Origin: an uncultured Clostridium sp. | GTDB lineage: Bacteria; Bacillota_I; Bacilli_A; RF39; UBA660 | Assembly: GCA_902493795.1 (NCBI GenBank) | Contig: CABUQZ010000033.1 | Coordinates: 1-11,011 of the forward strand | DNA length: 11,011 bases | Reading direction: 5' to 3' | Shown: positions 1 through 6,376 of the stretch, in pieces | Numbering within the stretch: the stretch's first letter is position 1 | Layout of the letters: each line of letters opens with the position of its first letter | Translations under genes and position numbers: made by a program | The notes under the pieces: model-generated | What the model saw: only the letters and a program-made list of their open reading frames with translations | The model's database searches: none | What the model was told of the DNA's origin: nothing

Positions 1-100
1 ATGATTTTATGGTCAATTTAATTATAGACGATTTACTTGAACTTTTTATATGTAAAATTTTAAATACACATATGTAAACATCGCTTAAAAATAATTCCAG

Positions 101-118
101 TTTCATTTTAAAATGAAA
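101..118. repeat. 18-bp perfect palindrome
   Basis: TTTCATTTTAAAATGAAA is a perfect two-fold palindrome 26 bp upstream of the -35 box of the next promoter. It could be an operator for a dimeric regulator, or part of a weak hairpin closing an upstream gene. No function is assigned. The rest of 1-144 shows no convincing gene; a short open stretch at 3-77 may be the tail of a gene lying to the left. Confidence 0.5.
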
Positions 119-144
119 GGAAATTCTTTTGAATTATGTTTTAC

Positions 145-173
145 TAGACAAAATCTAATAATCAATATATAAT
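145..173 (+). promoter_or_regulatory. Sigma-A-type promoter for the transglutaminase-like gene
   Basis: TAGACA (145-150) is one base from the consensus -35. It is followed after exactly 17 bp by a perfect TATAAT (168-173). Transcription should start near 180, giving a leader of about 85 nt. The ribosome binding site AGGGGG at 252-257 lies 8 nt before the ATG at 266. Confidence 0.75.
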
Positions 174-265
174 ATTGCTCGATTTTACGTTGGCATTTGT
201 AATTATTTTTTTAGATAAGCATTTATTATTAGGAAATCAAAACTTTAAACTAGGGGGAATATAAT

Positions 266-1114
266 ATGGAAGAATTAGAAATTGAACAAATAATCAACAG
301 TGTTCAAGCAAATTGGTCCAAGGATTATATTATTAGATATCTGTATGTTAAATTGGCACCATATTTTAGAAAGGATTTAAAATACTTTCTAGCAACTGAA
401 GAAGAGAAGCTCGAAGAATTTAAATCAGGTTTTGTAAATAGAGGAAAAAATATTGTCTGTAGTACATTAGCAGACTATTATGTAAATTTATATCAAACAT
501 TTGGGATTGAGGCTAAGAAGATTGTAGCTAATAGTGCTAAAATTCCTTTATTTGCTGTTATTGTTAGAGGTGATTATGGTTGGTTTTTTATCGATCCTTT
601 AAACGATTTATTTAACAACCAATATGGATTAAAAACAACTGAGTTTGGTATGATTCCACATTATAAAACCTTGACTAGGAATTATCCTGAGTTAGTTAGT
701 CTTTCCAAAGAATACATTGAAGAAATTGATAAATCTTTAGGTTTACCTGCTACTTTGGATGATTATTTCGATAAGTTACATCTAGAAATGACAAACAGCA
801 ATTTTTGTAGAGAACATTTTAATTGGCATAATAGTGCACGAGAGGATTTGTTTATTCGAAAAATGGAGTTTTCAAGAGATGAACTATTGAATATTGGAAA
901 AGTCAGTGGACCACTCGAAAGAATAAAGTTGTATTTATTTTTAGAAAGAACGTTATTTTTTAAATATGAGAAAAGAAATTTAAAAATATGGTTAAATCAA
1001 GATTATGAAGTTCCAAGAACACAGATAGAGTATACTAATTTTAGTAATGGGAACTCTGTACTTTATCAAGAAGTTCATGATGATAAAAAATTTACATTAA
1101 AAAGATTACGTTAA
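266..1114 (+). CDS. Transglutaminase-like fold protein lacking the catalytic His
   Basis: The protein has 282 residues and no signal peptide or membrane segment. Residues 60-112 resemble the core of the transglutaminase/papain-like fold: a Cys at the start of a helix (NIVCSTLADYY, Cys65), then a strand pair ending in GWFFIDP with Asp110. In active members the first strand carries a His (as in HAWVEV). Here the aligned position is about Leu95 in IPLFAVIV, so the Cys-His-Asp triad looks incomplete. The protein may be a binding or pseudo-enzyme form, or the alignment may be shifted. The C-terminal half (about 140-282) is not recognised. The ATG at 266 is preceded by a strong AGGGGG site, which fixes the start. 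It is transcribed alone, with its own promoter and terminator, and converges on the minus-strand genes. The fold call is moderate; the function is unknown. Confidence 0.6.
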   Translation: MEELEIEQIINSVQANWSKDYIIRYLYVKLAPYFRKDLKYFLATEEEKLEEFKSGFVNRGKNIVCSTLADYYVNLYQTFGIEAKKIVANSAKIPLFAVIVRGDYGWFFIDPLNDLFNNQYGLKTTEFGMIPHYKTLTRNYPELVSLSKEYIEEIDKSLGLPATLDDYFDKLHLEMTNSNFCREHFNWHNSAREDLFIRKMEFSRDELLNIGKVSGPLERIKLYLFLERTLFFKYEKRNLKIWLNQDYEVPRTQIEYTNFSNGNSVLYQEVHDDKKFTLKRLR

Positions 1115-1117
1115 ATA

Positions 1118-1152
1118 AAAAAGGCAGCTTAGATAAGTTAAGTTGTCTTTTT
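1118..1152 (+). terminator. Rho-independent terminator, possibly bidirectional
   Basis: AAAAAGGCAGCTTA (1118-1131) pairs with TAAGTTGTCTTTTT (1139-1152), using two G-U pairs and a 7-nt loop, starting 3 nt after the stop codon. It ends the plus-strand gene. On the minus strand the two G-U pairs become A-C mismatches but a T run is still present, so it may also stop the converging transcript. Confidence 0.85.
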
Positions 1153-1188
1153 CTATTGTTTTAAATTTACATTTCATAATATATAATA

Positions 1189-1305
1189 CTAGATATAATT
1201 CAATGCTTCGCTTTTTGTAGTTTTCAGTGTTTCAGGAATTAGTGAATTATTATAAAGTTTATATCGTTTAATAGCTTCGTTCAGCTTTATGCATTTACTT
1301 TCTTT
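1189..1305 (-). pseudogene. Frameshifted C-terminal tail of the pentapeptide-like gene
   Basis: Immediately after the stop of the neighbouring gene, another frame is open for 38 codons to a TAG at 1189-1191. It reads KESKCIKLNEAIKRYKLYNN, then SLIPETLKTTKSEALNYI. It has an ordinary protein composition but no start codon or ribosome binding site of its own. The two frames meet at a run of five A residues (minus strand; T at 1303-1307). Removing one A would fuse them into a protein of about 314 residues. This is best read as a recent frameshift or a sequencing error in a homopolymer. A slippage-produced long form is possible but less likely. Confidence 0.55.
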
Positions 1306-2134
1306 TTAATATTAGCTTTAAATTATAATCTTCCTCTTTATGAGAGTTTAAAAAATTACCATTTACATTGCAACCAACAAAGTAATCATTAAGCATTGTT
1401 ATAAATAGCTTTTTAAAATATTTATCATCCATTTTTATATACGATTCTAATTTAGATATATCTATATTAATATTAATTCCACTATTTCTAAAATTAGTTC
1501 CAGAAAAGTGATAGCTTAATCCATTGATATATAAATTTGATAAATCATTATCACTTAAATCAGTGTCGTTAAGGTGTATGCTTTCAATATTTGGAAGAGA
1601 TATTCCTGATTTTGAAAAATTGGAATATGAAAATTGAATAGCTTTTACACCTTCTCCAATTTTTACATCCGTTCCACTAAAATTACAATGAGCAACTGAA
1701 ATAAGGCCATCATATTTTTGAATACCTGAACTTTTGCCAAAATTAAAAAGAAAACTTTCTGACAAATCTATTTGAGCATTTGTATTTGCATAATTAATTA
1801 CATATGGAATATTGGTATACGCTTGATTTGTGTTTTTTATTTGACAAATAATTTCTATTAATTGATCAAAAACACTATTTAAAGCCATACATATATCATA
1901 ATTCCAAAGTACATCTTGAAAGCTGATTTCTTTTAAATCAATTTTAGATATGAAATCTCCTGACCAGATAGGAACTTTAACCTTATACCATTTTCCCTTA
2001 ATATTTACTTCTACCACTTCAAAAAGGAGGCTTTCTAATAATTCTTTAGGTATAATTACTTTTTTATGATTACAATAAGTCTCTAAATATTTTTTTACTT
2101 TTTCTCTTAAAATGGCAATTTCTTCTTTTTTCAT
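1295..2134 (-). CDS. Pentapeptide-repeat-like protein, C-terminus lost by frameshift
   Basis: The product has 279 residues from the ATG at 2134. A frame open upstream to 2281 overlaps the acetyltransferase gene, so I prefer this start (a GTG at 2143 is an alternative); its ribosome binding site, around AAAGAA, is weak. Residues 1-100 look helical and contain KGKWYKVKVPIWSG. Residues 120-222 carry irregular pentapeptide-like segments such as AHCNFSGTDV, SYSNFSKSG, NDTDLSDNDLS and SGTNFRNSG, which suggest a right-handed beta helix of a few coils. Such helices usually bind proteins, or mimic DNA in the gyrase-protecting members; nothing here shows which. The gene lies 55 nt after the GNAT gene and is probably cotranscribed with it. 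The reading frame appears to have lost about 38 C-terminal codons, so the product may be non-functional. Confidence 0.6.
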   Translation of the reverse strand: MKKEEIAILREKVKKYLETYCNHKKVIIPKELLESLLFEVVEVNIKGKWYKVKVPIWSGDFISKIDLKEISFQDVLWNYDICMALNSVFDQLIEIICQIKNTNQAYTNIPYVINYANTNAQIDLSESFLFNFGKSSGIQKYDGLISVAHCNFSGTDVKIGEGVKAIQFSYSNFSKSGISLPNIESIHLNDTDLSDNDLSNLYINGLSYHFSGTNFRNSGININIDISKLESYIKMDDKYFKKLFITMLNDYFVGCNVNGNFLNSHKEEDYNLKLILKRK

Positions 2135-2189
2135 AATTATCACATTCTTTAACAAATTCTTATAAAACTGGCGACTCGCCATAAATATT

Positions 2190-3125
2190 TCATATTTTTT
2201 TATGATAGAATCCAATACTATCTTCAGTAGTGAATCCTGCTGCATTGTAAAACTTTCTTCTCCAATCATAAGAATTAACATAGCATTTTTCTATTCCAAG
2301 CTCTTTACATTTTAAAATAACACCATGCATCATAGCAGTACCAATACCTTTATGTCTATATTTTTCTCTTGTACTTACTGGTTCAACAAATGCAGTTTTT
2401 GATTCTTTATCAACATAGACAAAACAATATGAACATACATTATTTTGTTCTTTTGCATTTTCATCTATTATTAAACATTCAAAACTATCTTTATACATTG
2501 AAGATTGTTTTCTTGAGTTATATGATTTCATATCGTTTCTATAGTTAGGATCTTCTAAATCTGGATGAAAACCTAAATTACACGCACTCCATTTGTTTTC
2601 TTCAATGGTATATTCATCTCCATAAACTAATTTATATCCTTCTGGTAAATCAATAGAAACATTCATTTGTTGTGGATATACATAGTTATCGTAATCTTCT
2701 TCAACTTGTCTAGTATAACCTTTTTCTTCTAAAAATTCTTTTCTATATTTTAAACTATCATTTGCTATTACTAAAAAATCAATAGTTCCATCATTATGTT
2801 TTTCAAACAATGGCTTACAGTTTTCTTCAGCATAGTTAACAATAGATTTATATAAGTTTTCATACCCATTTTTTATGCTCATATAGATTGCATCTCCATC
2901 TGGCAAAATGCAACCAACTATTTCGTCGTTATCTTCCCATATAAATATATAATCACTAGACTTATTTTTTCCAGCGTCAGTATATTGAGTATCCATTCTA
3001 TAAATTAAATCATGTAATCTTTCTGGAAGCCATGATGTCATATTTTTATTTTCTAAATATTGACTTCTTAGAAATGATTCCAATTTTTTCAAATCTTTTT
3101 CTAAACTAAATTTTATAACTTTCAT
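2190..3125 (-). CDS. Tandem-domain GNAT family N-acetyltransferase
   Basis: The protein is a 311-residue cytoplasmic acetyl-CoA-dependent N-acetyltransferase; its substrate cannot be told from sequence. Residues 160-311 form an intact GNAT domain: the strand AFVEPV, then the acetyl-CoA loop REKYRHKGIGTAM with R257-x-x-G260-x-G262, the helix VILKCKEL, and the final FYNAAGF motif. Residues 1-148 look like a second, degenerate GNAT domain (EIVGCIL strand, FLEEKGY near its end) without the R-x-x-G-x-G loop. This is a layout known from double-GNAT enzymes. Three start codons lie close together (GTG 3134, ATG 3131, ATG 3125). AGGGTG lies 8 nt before the ATG at 3125, so I use that one. It has its own promoter and is followed by the pentapeptide-like gene. 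Confidence 0.85.
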   Translation of the reverse strand: MKVIKFSLEKDLKKLESFLRSQYLENKNMTSWLPERLHDLIYRMDTQYTDAGKNKSSDYIFIWEDNDEIVGCILPDGDAIYMSIKNGYENLYKSIVNYAEENCKPLFEKHNDGTIDFLVIANDSLKYRKEFLEEKGYTRQVEEDYDNYVYPQQMNVSIDLPEGYKLVYGDEYTIEENKWSACNLGFHPDLEDPNYRNDMKSYNSRKQSSMYKDSFECLIIDENAKEQNNVCSYCFVYVDKESKTAFVEPVSTREKYRHKGIGTAMMHGVILKCKELGIEKCYVNSYDWRRKFYNAAGFTTEDSIGFYHKKI

Positions 3126-3144
3126 TATCATCACACCCTATTTA

Positions 3145-3153
3145 ATTTTACCA
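3145..3153 (-). promoter_or_regulatory. Extended -10 promoter for the GNAT gene
   Basis: The minus strand reads TGGTAAAAT, an extended -10 (TGnTAAAAT), about 20 nt before the start codon. No clear -35 box is seen, which is usual for extended -10 promoters. The element resembles the TGGTATAAT upstream of the neighbouring peptidase gene. Confidence 0.5.
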
Positions 3154-3216
3154 TATCAGTTATTCTTAATAGATCATTTTATAAAAAACGTTTATCTAAA
3201 ACTTATCTAATTTTAT

Positions 3217-3906
3217 TTATTTTAATATTTTATCAATTTCAATTTCTTTTAATAATTCTATTCCATCAACAAATTCATAATAAGGTCTAGTCCCAATAAA
3301 CTCAATGTTTTCATTATTAACATAAATAGTATCTTCTTCTGGTATTGCATATATTGGTTTCATTTTAGATAATTGTATTAAATAATTTTTACTTAATTCA
3401 GTTCTATCATTTTCTCTACTTGTAAAATGACATAGTAATGAGTACCCGTTTATCATATTAAATCCGGTATTATCAGCCAAGCCAACTTTGTTTTCGTCAT
3501 CTGTATTACACGAATCTAAATCTCTACCAAAAATAATAGCACCAGCAGAACCGCCATACACTATTCCATCATCTTCAATTAAATATTTTTTTATCTTTTG
3601 AAATACACCGCTGACTTTTAAATCGTTTAATAATTTATAGGTATTTCCTCCACCAATATATAGACATGCATATTCATTAAAATTCTTATTAATTAATTTT
3701 TCAGGTGAGGTAACCATCTCAATACCACTTTTTTCTACATCTGATAATTCGTCAGTCATAAACTCTAAGCATCCTTTATATGTTGGATCTGGCCAAGCAA
3801 ATGGGATATATAATATTTTTTTATTATGATCTATTAAATTGCTTAATAATTGTCTAGAAGTTTCTACTTGTTTTCCCACTCCTCCTCCATTTAAAATTAA
3901 TTTCAT
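3217..3906 (-). CDS. Peptidase S51 family protein (PepE-like Ser peptidase)
   Basis: The protein has 229 residues, the same length class as E. coli PepE, an aspartyl dipeptidase with a Ser-His-Asp triad. The family landmarks are present: LNGGG near the N-terminus, the strand and turn YIGGGNTYKLL (83-93), the nucleophile elbow GGSAGA with Ser120, and a candidate catalytic His160 in SLLCHF. Acidic residues at 131 and 136-137 lie where the PepE Asp falls. There is no signal peptide, so it acts in the cytoplasm. Dipeptidase E hydrolyses Asp-X dipeptides; the specificity here is inferred only from the family. The start is set by AGGTG 5 nt before the ATG. It is transcribed from its own promoter, upstream of and in the same direction as the GNAT gene. 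Confidence 0.9.
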   Translation of the reverse strand: MKLILNGGGVGKQVETSRQLLSNLIDHNKKILYIPFAWPDPTYKGCLEFMTDELSDVEKSGIEMVTSPEKLINKNFNEYACLYIGGGNTYKLLNDLKVSGVFQKIKKYLIEDDGIVYGGSAGAIIFGRDLDSCNTDDENKVGLADNTGFNMINGYSLLCHFTSRENDRTELSKNYLIQLSKMKPIYAIPEEDTIYVNNENIEFIGTRPYYEFVDGIELLKEIEIDKILK

Positions 3907-3923
3907 ACAATCACCTGCTTTTA

Positions 3924-3954
3924 ATTATACCATACACATACTTTTTAAGACCAA
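3924..3954 (-). promoter_or_regulatory. Promoter for the S51 peptidase gene
   Basis: The minus strand has TGGTATAAT, a perfect extended -10 (3932-3924). TTGGTC (3954-3949) is a possible -35 with a long 19-bp spacer. Transcription would begin about 12 nt upstream of the AGGTG ribosome binding site. Confidence 0.65.
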
Positions 3955-4020
3955 TTTGTGAATAAAACTTATCTAAAAGTTTTTTTGGCCATAATTTACC
4001 TAAATATTGTAATAAAAAAA

Positions 4021-4055
4021 ACTCGCAAACCCTTATATTTACTGGGTTTACGAGT
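4021..4055 (-). terminator. Rho-independent terminator of the disrupted SEC-C gene
   Basis: ACTCGCAAACCC (4021-4032) and GGGTTTACGAGT (4044-4055) form a 12-bp stem with one mismatch on the minus strand. It is followed on that strand by a T8 run (4020 downward). It begins 1 nt after the stop codon of the SEC-C remnant, so it is the native terminator of a gene whose body is missing. Confidence 0.85.
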
Positions 4056-4056
4056 A

Positions 4057-4116
4057 TTATTTACCACAACATTGTTTATATTTCTTACCACTTCCACATG
4101 CTCGACCTTTGACCAT
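4057..4116 (-). pseudogene. 3' remnant of a SEC-C motif gene (element junction)
   Basis: The minus strand reads MVKGRACGSGKKYKQCCGK then TAA. CGSGKKYKQCCG is the core of the SEC-C zinc-binding motif found at the end of SecA and of small SEC-C proteins (usually PCPCGSGKKYKxCC). Similarity stops abruptly at GRACG: the first Cys of the motif is replaced, an in-frame TAA lies two codons before the ATG, there is no ribosome binding site, and no gene body lies upstream. The native terminator follows at once. The simplest reading is that a mobile element has integrated into the 3' end of this gene. The displaced tip would remain here, and the intact or reconstituted copy would lie beyond the right end of the window. 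Confidence 0.75.
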
Positions 4117-4233
4117 ATTTTACTTATATATGGTACAAATAGTATTATGTGTTTTTCCCTTATTTTATGGGCATTTAGTACATTATATTATTAGTATTAT
4201 CTATATTATAAATATTACTAATTTTATATATTA

Positions 4234-4254
4234 CGTGGACAAATCGTGGACAAA
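4234..4254 (+). repeat. Two 10-bp direct repeats, candidate integrase arm sites
   Basis: CGTGGACAAA occurs at 4234-4243 and again at 4245-4254, with an 11-bp period (one helical turn). It lies about 120 bp inside the proposed left element end and occurs nowhere else that I could find in the window. Tn916-type integrases have an N-terminal domain that binds such phased short repeats near the ends. The rest of 4117-4339 has no gene. It also holds a 10-bp inverted repeat, TATCACAACA (4263-4272) with TGTTGTGATA (4330-4339). Confidence 0.4.
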
Positions 4255-4339
4255 AATCATTTTATCACAACAATTTGTTTACCTGCTACAAGTGTACTAA
4301 AAAAGCACTATAAAGTAAAGTATAAATAATGTTGTGATA

Positions 4340-4627
4340 TTAATATATTAAACCGTTTTCTTTAACTGTTTTTGAATCATCAATTAAGCCTAAATACTCA
4401 CTAACTATTCTAAATAAAGCCATTTTAGGTCTACTTTCTGGAACATAATATCTTTTTTCTTGCATTATAGATTTACATTTTTCAATTACCTTTAAACATT
4501 CGTTATAAGTCATTCCAGATATTTCACTTAATTCTTTGGCATTTATATATAATCTTTCAAATTCTAATTTTGCATCATTAGTTCCAAACATACAACCACA
4601 ATTTGGACATTTTGCATTTACGTACAT
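4340..4627 (-). CDS. Small zinc-knuckle plus HTH protein (DUF3173-like)
   Basis: The protein has 95 residues. Residues 6-14 (KCPNCGCMF; Cys7, Cys10, Cys12) look like half of a zinc ribbon. Residues 24-81 (ERLYINAKELSEISGMTYNE, then CLKVIEKCKSIMQEKRYYVP and ALFRIVSEYLGL) resemble the short helix-turn-helix of DUF3173 proteins, small DNA-binding or excisionase-like proteins common on Gram-positive integrative elements. The ATG overlaps the stop of the exonuclease gene by one base (TAATG), so the two are translationally coupled and probably work together. It is the last gene before the proposed left element end, about 220 bp away. It could be a regulator of the cargo operon, a nucleic-acid adaptor for the nuclease, or a second recombination directionality factor. 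No clear terminator follows. Confidence 0.6.
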   Translation of the reverse strand: MYVNAKCPNCGCMFGTNDAKLEFERLYINAKELSEISGMTYNECLKVIEKCKSIMQEKRYYVPESRPKMALFRIVSEYLGLIDDSKTVKENGLIY

Positions 4628-6291
4628 TATTTACCATTCTTTCTACAATTGGGACAATAACATCTACTAACTAGATGGTCTGCTCGTATTTTCCATCTAT
4701 GATTACATTTTAAACAACCAACTTCTGCATTGGATTTAGAACCATAATATTTTAATACTACAATAATCCCATTTGATTTTTTAAATATTTTTTCTGAATA
4801 TTTTTTCCCATAATCAATTTTTTCTGTATTTTTCAGTTCTTTTTCTTTTTTAACTATTGTAAAAACTTCTGGTTTGCATATTAAACAAAATGGATGATTA
4901 TTAAATCTTCTATAAGAAGTAGTCCATTCATTTCCACACTTTTTACATTTTAGTTTTATGTCTGATGATGTATTTATATACTCAACTACCTTAATATCTT
5001 TATTTTTAATTTTCTTTTGAAATTTTTTTGTACTATTTTTAATACGTTCTATATATTTAATTTCATTTTTCTCATCTTCACTTATAAATTCAACTTTAGA
5101 AATTTCAAAAATAGCTTTTTTCCAATCAATAGAAAGAACATACACTTTTCTATTTCTAGATTCAAAATATAATTGTTTTTTTATTTTTTCAAAATCTAAA
5201 TTAAATCCCATTTTTATTTCTAAAACAGCTTTGGCCGTTGATAGATCACATTTAGATAATATATTGTTTTCTTCATTTAAAACTAGTTCTTGAGATAATA
5301 TCTTTTCTTTTTCAAAAATATTAGTTTTTATGTATTCTATTAGCGGTCCTATTTGTTCTTTAATACTTTCAGTTGTTTTATTAACAGACTCTATATATTT
5401 ATCAAAATTCTTATCTAAAGATCGAATTGTTCCATCTGAATTTAAAGAAATTGGAATTTCACGAACTACACTTGGTAATCTTCCTATAAAATTTAATTTA
5501 TTCTTATTATCAATTTCATAATGAATATTATTACATTTTTCTACTTCAAGCATTGAGTTTATCAAATGTTCAATACTTACTCCACTAATATTAGTTTCAT
5601 ATCTATGAATTTTCTTTTTATCAATTTCAAATTGTTTTATTACACTATGCTTTATATAAATACTTGGTATATCTCTATAATACTTAAAATTAGGATATGT
5701 TTCCAAATAGCTTATTGGAATAACATAACTATCATTTAATTCAAATACATTACACCCAGTTACCAACAAAAATTTATCATGAATTTTTTCAAATAATTTC
5801 CATTCAAGAATGCAATCATTTTTTCCAGAATGAACTTCTTTGACATTATCAATACCAAATAAATTACATAAATTATCTTTTGTTACATTTCCTCCATTAA
5901 ATTTACTAGAAATAATTAAATGTTTAAAATTAAAAAATTTTAATTTTTCAAAACCTTTTATCTTATGTCTATTACAATATGTTCTAATAAACTTTTCATC
6001 AATGCTCCCATAAGTTAATATAGTTCTATTTTCAAGATTAAATTTTTTTATTATTTCATCAAATTCATTTTGTGAAATTGGTGTTTTATCTTTTAAATCC
6101 TCTTCAGTTATTCCATTTATATGAGTAGTTAAAACACAATCATTTAATTCTAAAGGAAGAAATCTATCATAAGATTCATTGGTATCAGGATCATATATAG
6201 ATATTGAAAGAAGATCCCATTCTAATGATGCTAAACCGTTTGTTTCTACATCTAAAACGACATATTTATTTTTTTCTAAATTTATAATCAT
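4627..6291 (-). CDS. DEDDh exonuclease fused to a putative PD-(D/E)XK nuclease and two zinc ribbons
   Basis: The protein has 554 residues. Residues 8-172 form a DEDDh 3'-5' exonuclease domain with all five catalytic residues visible: Asp14 and Glu16 in LDVETNG, Asp98 in TYGSIDEKF, and His154 and Asp159 in EVHSGKNDC. Residues 335-400 look like a restriction-endonuclease fold: Asp349, Glu358 and Lys360 in SKCDLSTAKAVLEIK, then a helix (EKIKKQLYFE) and a strand (KVYVLSID). This second domain is my inference. The C-terminus has two treble-clef-like zinc ribbons, C449-x2-C452 with C469-x2-C472, and C526-x2-C529 with C546-x2-C549. The second carries HRWKIRADH, like ribbons attached to some restriction-type nucleases. 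AAGGAG lies 8 nt before the ATG. It is cotranscribed with the 95-residue zinc/HTH protein. As element cargo with several nuclease parts, an anti-phage role is plausible but unproven. Confidence 0.75.
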   Translation of the reverse strand: MIINLEKNKYVVLDVETNGLASLEWDLLSISIYDPDTNESYDRFLPLELNDCVLTTHINGITEEDLKDKTPISQNEFDEIIKKFNLENRTILTYGSIDEKFIRTYCNRHKIKGFEKLKFFNFKHLIISSKFNGGNVTKDNLCNLFGIDNVKEVHSGKNDCILEWKLFEKIHDKFLLVTGCNVFELNDSYVIPISYLETYPNFKYYRDIPSIYIKHSVIKQFEIDKKKIHRYETNISGVSIEHLINSMLEVEKCNNIHYEIDNKNKLNFIGRLPSVVREIPISLNSDGTIRSLDKNFDKYIESVNKTTESIKEQIGPLIEYIKTNIFEKEKILSQELVLNEENNILSKCDLSTAKAVLEIKMGFNLDFEKIKKQLYFESRNRKVYVLSIDWKKAIFEISKVEFISEDEKNEIKYIERIKNSTKKFQKKIKNKDIKVVEYINTSSDIKLKCKKCGNEWTTSYRRFNNHPFCLICKPEVFTIVKKEKELKNTEKIDYGKKYSEKIFKKSNGIIVVLKYYGSKSNAEVGCLKCNHRWKIRADHLVSRCYCPNCRKNGK

Positions 6292-6319
6292 TACTGCATC
6301 TCCTTTCTTTCTAATATGT

Positions 6320-6336
6320 ATTATACATTAATTATA
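6320..6336 (-). promoter_or_regulatory. Probable promoter region of the nuclease operon
   Basis: The minus strand carries two TATAAT boxes 11 bp apart (6336-6331 and 6325-6320). The nearer lies 28 bp upstream of the start codon. No good -35 box is visible for either (TATGAA or TGTAAA at best). The AAGGAG ribosome binding site follows within about 25 nt. Confidence 0.4.
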
Positions 6337-6376
6337 TCTAAATTCATAAGATAATTTACACATTTATGAAATACGT

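Noticed and set aside
3..77. Open plus-strand stretch DFMVNLIIDDLLELFICK ending at a stop at 75-77, possibly the tail of a gene to the left
   Set aside because: It is too short to recognise, and AT-rich DNA often gives such stretches. There is no terminator right after it to support a gene end.
2148..2192. TGA read as tryptophan (mycoplasma-type code), which would extend the GNAT protein by 14 residues
   Set aside because: Tryptophan is TGG throughout the genes here and long genes contain no in-frame TGA, so the standard bacterial code applies. The extension is a chance reading.
2135..2281. N-terminal extension of the pentapeptide-like gene up to 2281
   Set aside because: It would overlap the conserved end of the GNAT gene, which has clear family motifs there. 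The ATG at 2134 avoids this.
4021..4055. CRISPR-like or IS-end repeat at the 12-bp inverted repeat
   Set aside because: It is a single stem-loop with a T run directly after the SEC-C stop codon, which is fully explained as a terminator.
3958..4300. Two short plus-strand open frames (3958-4194 and 4109-4300), one with hydrophobic stretches
   Set aside because: They run across the antisense of the SEC-C remnant, its terminator and the element junction, and have no ribosome binding site. Their hydrophobic residues come from T-rich DNA.
5330..5521. Plus-strand open frame of 63 codons
   Set aside because: It lies wholly inside the well-supported exonuclease gene on the other strand, with no ribosome binding site or family resemblance.
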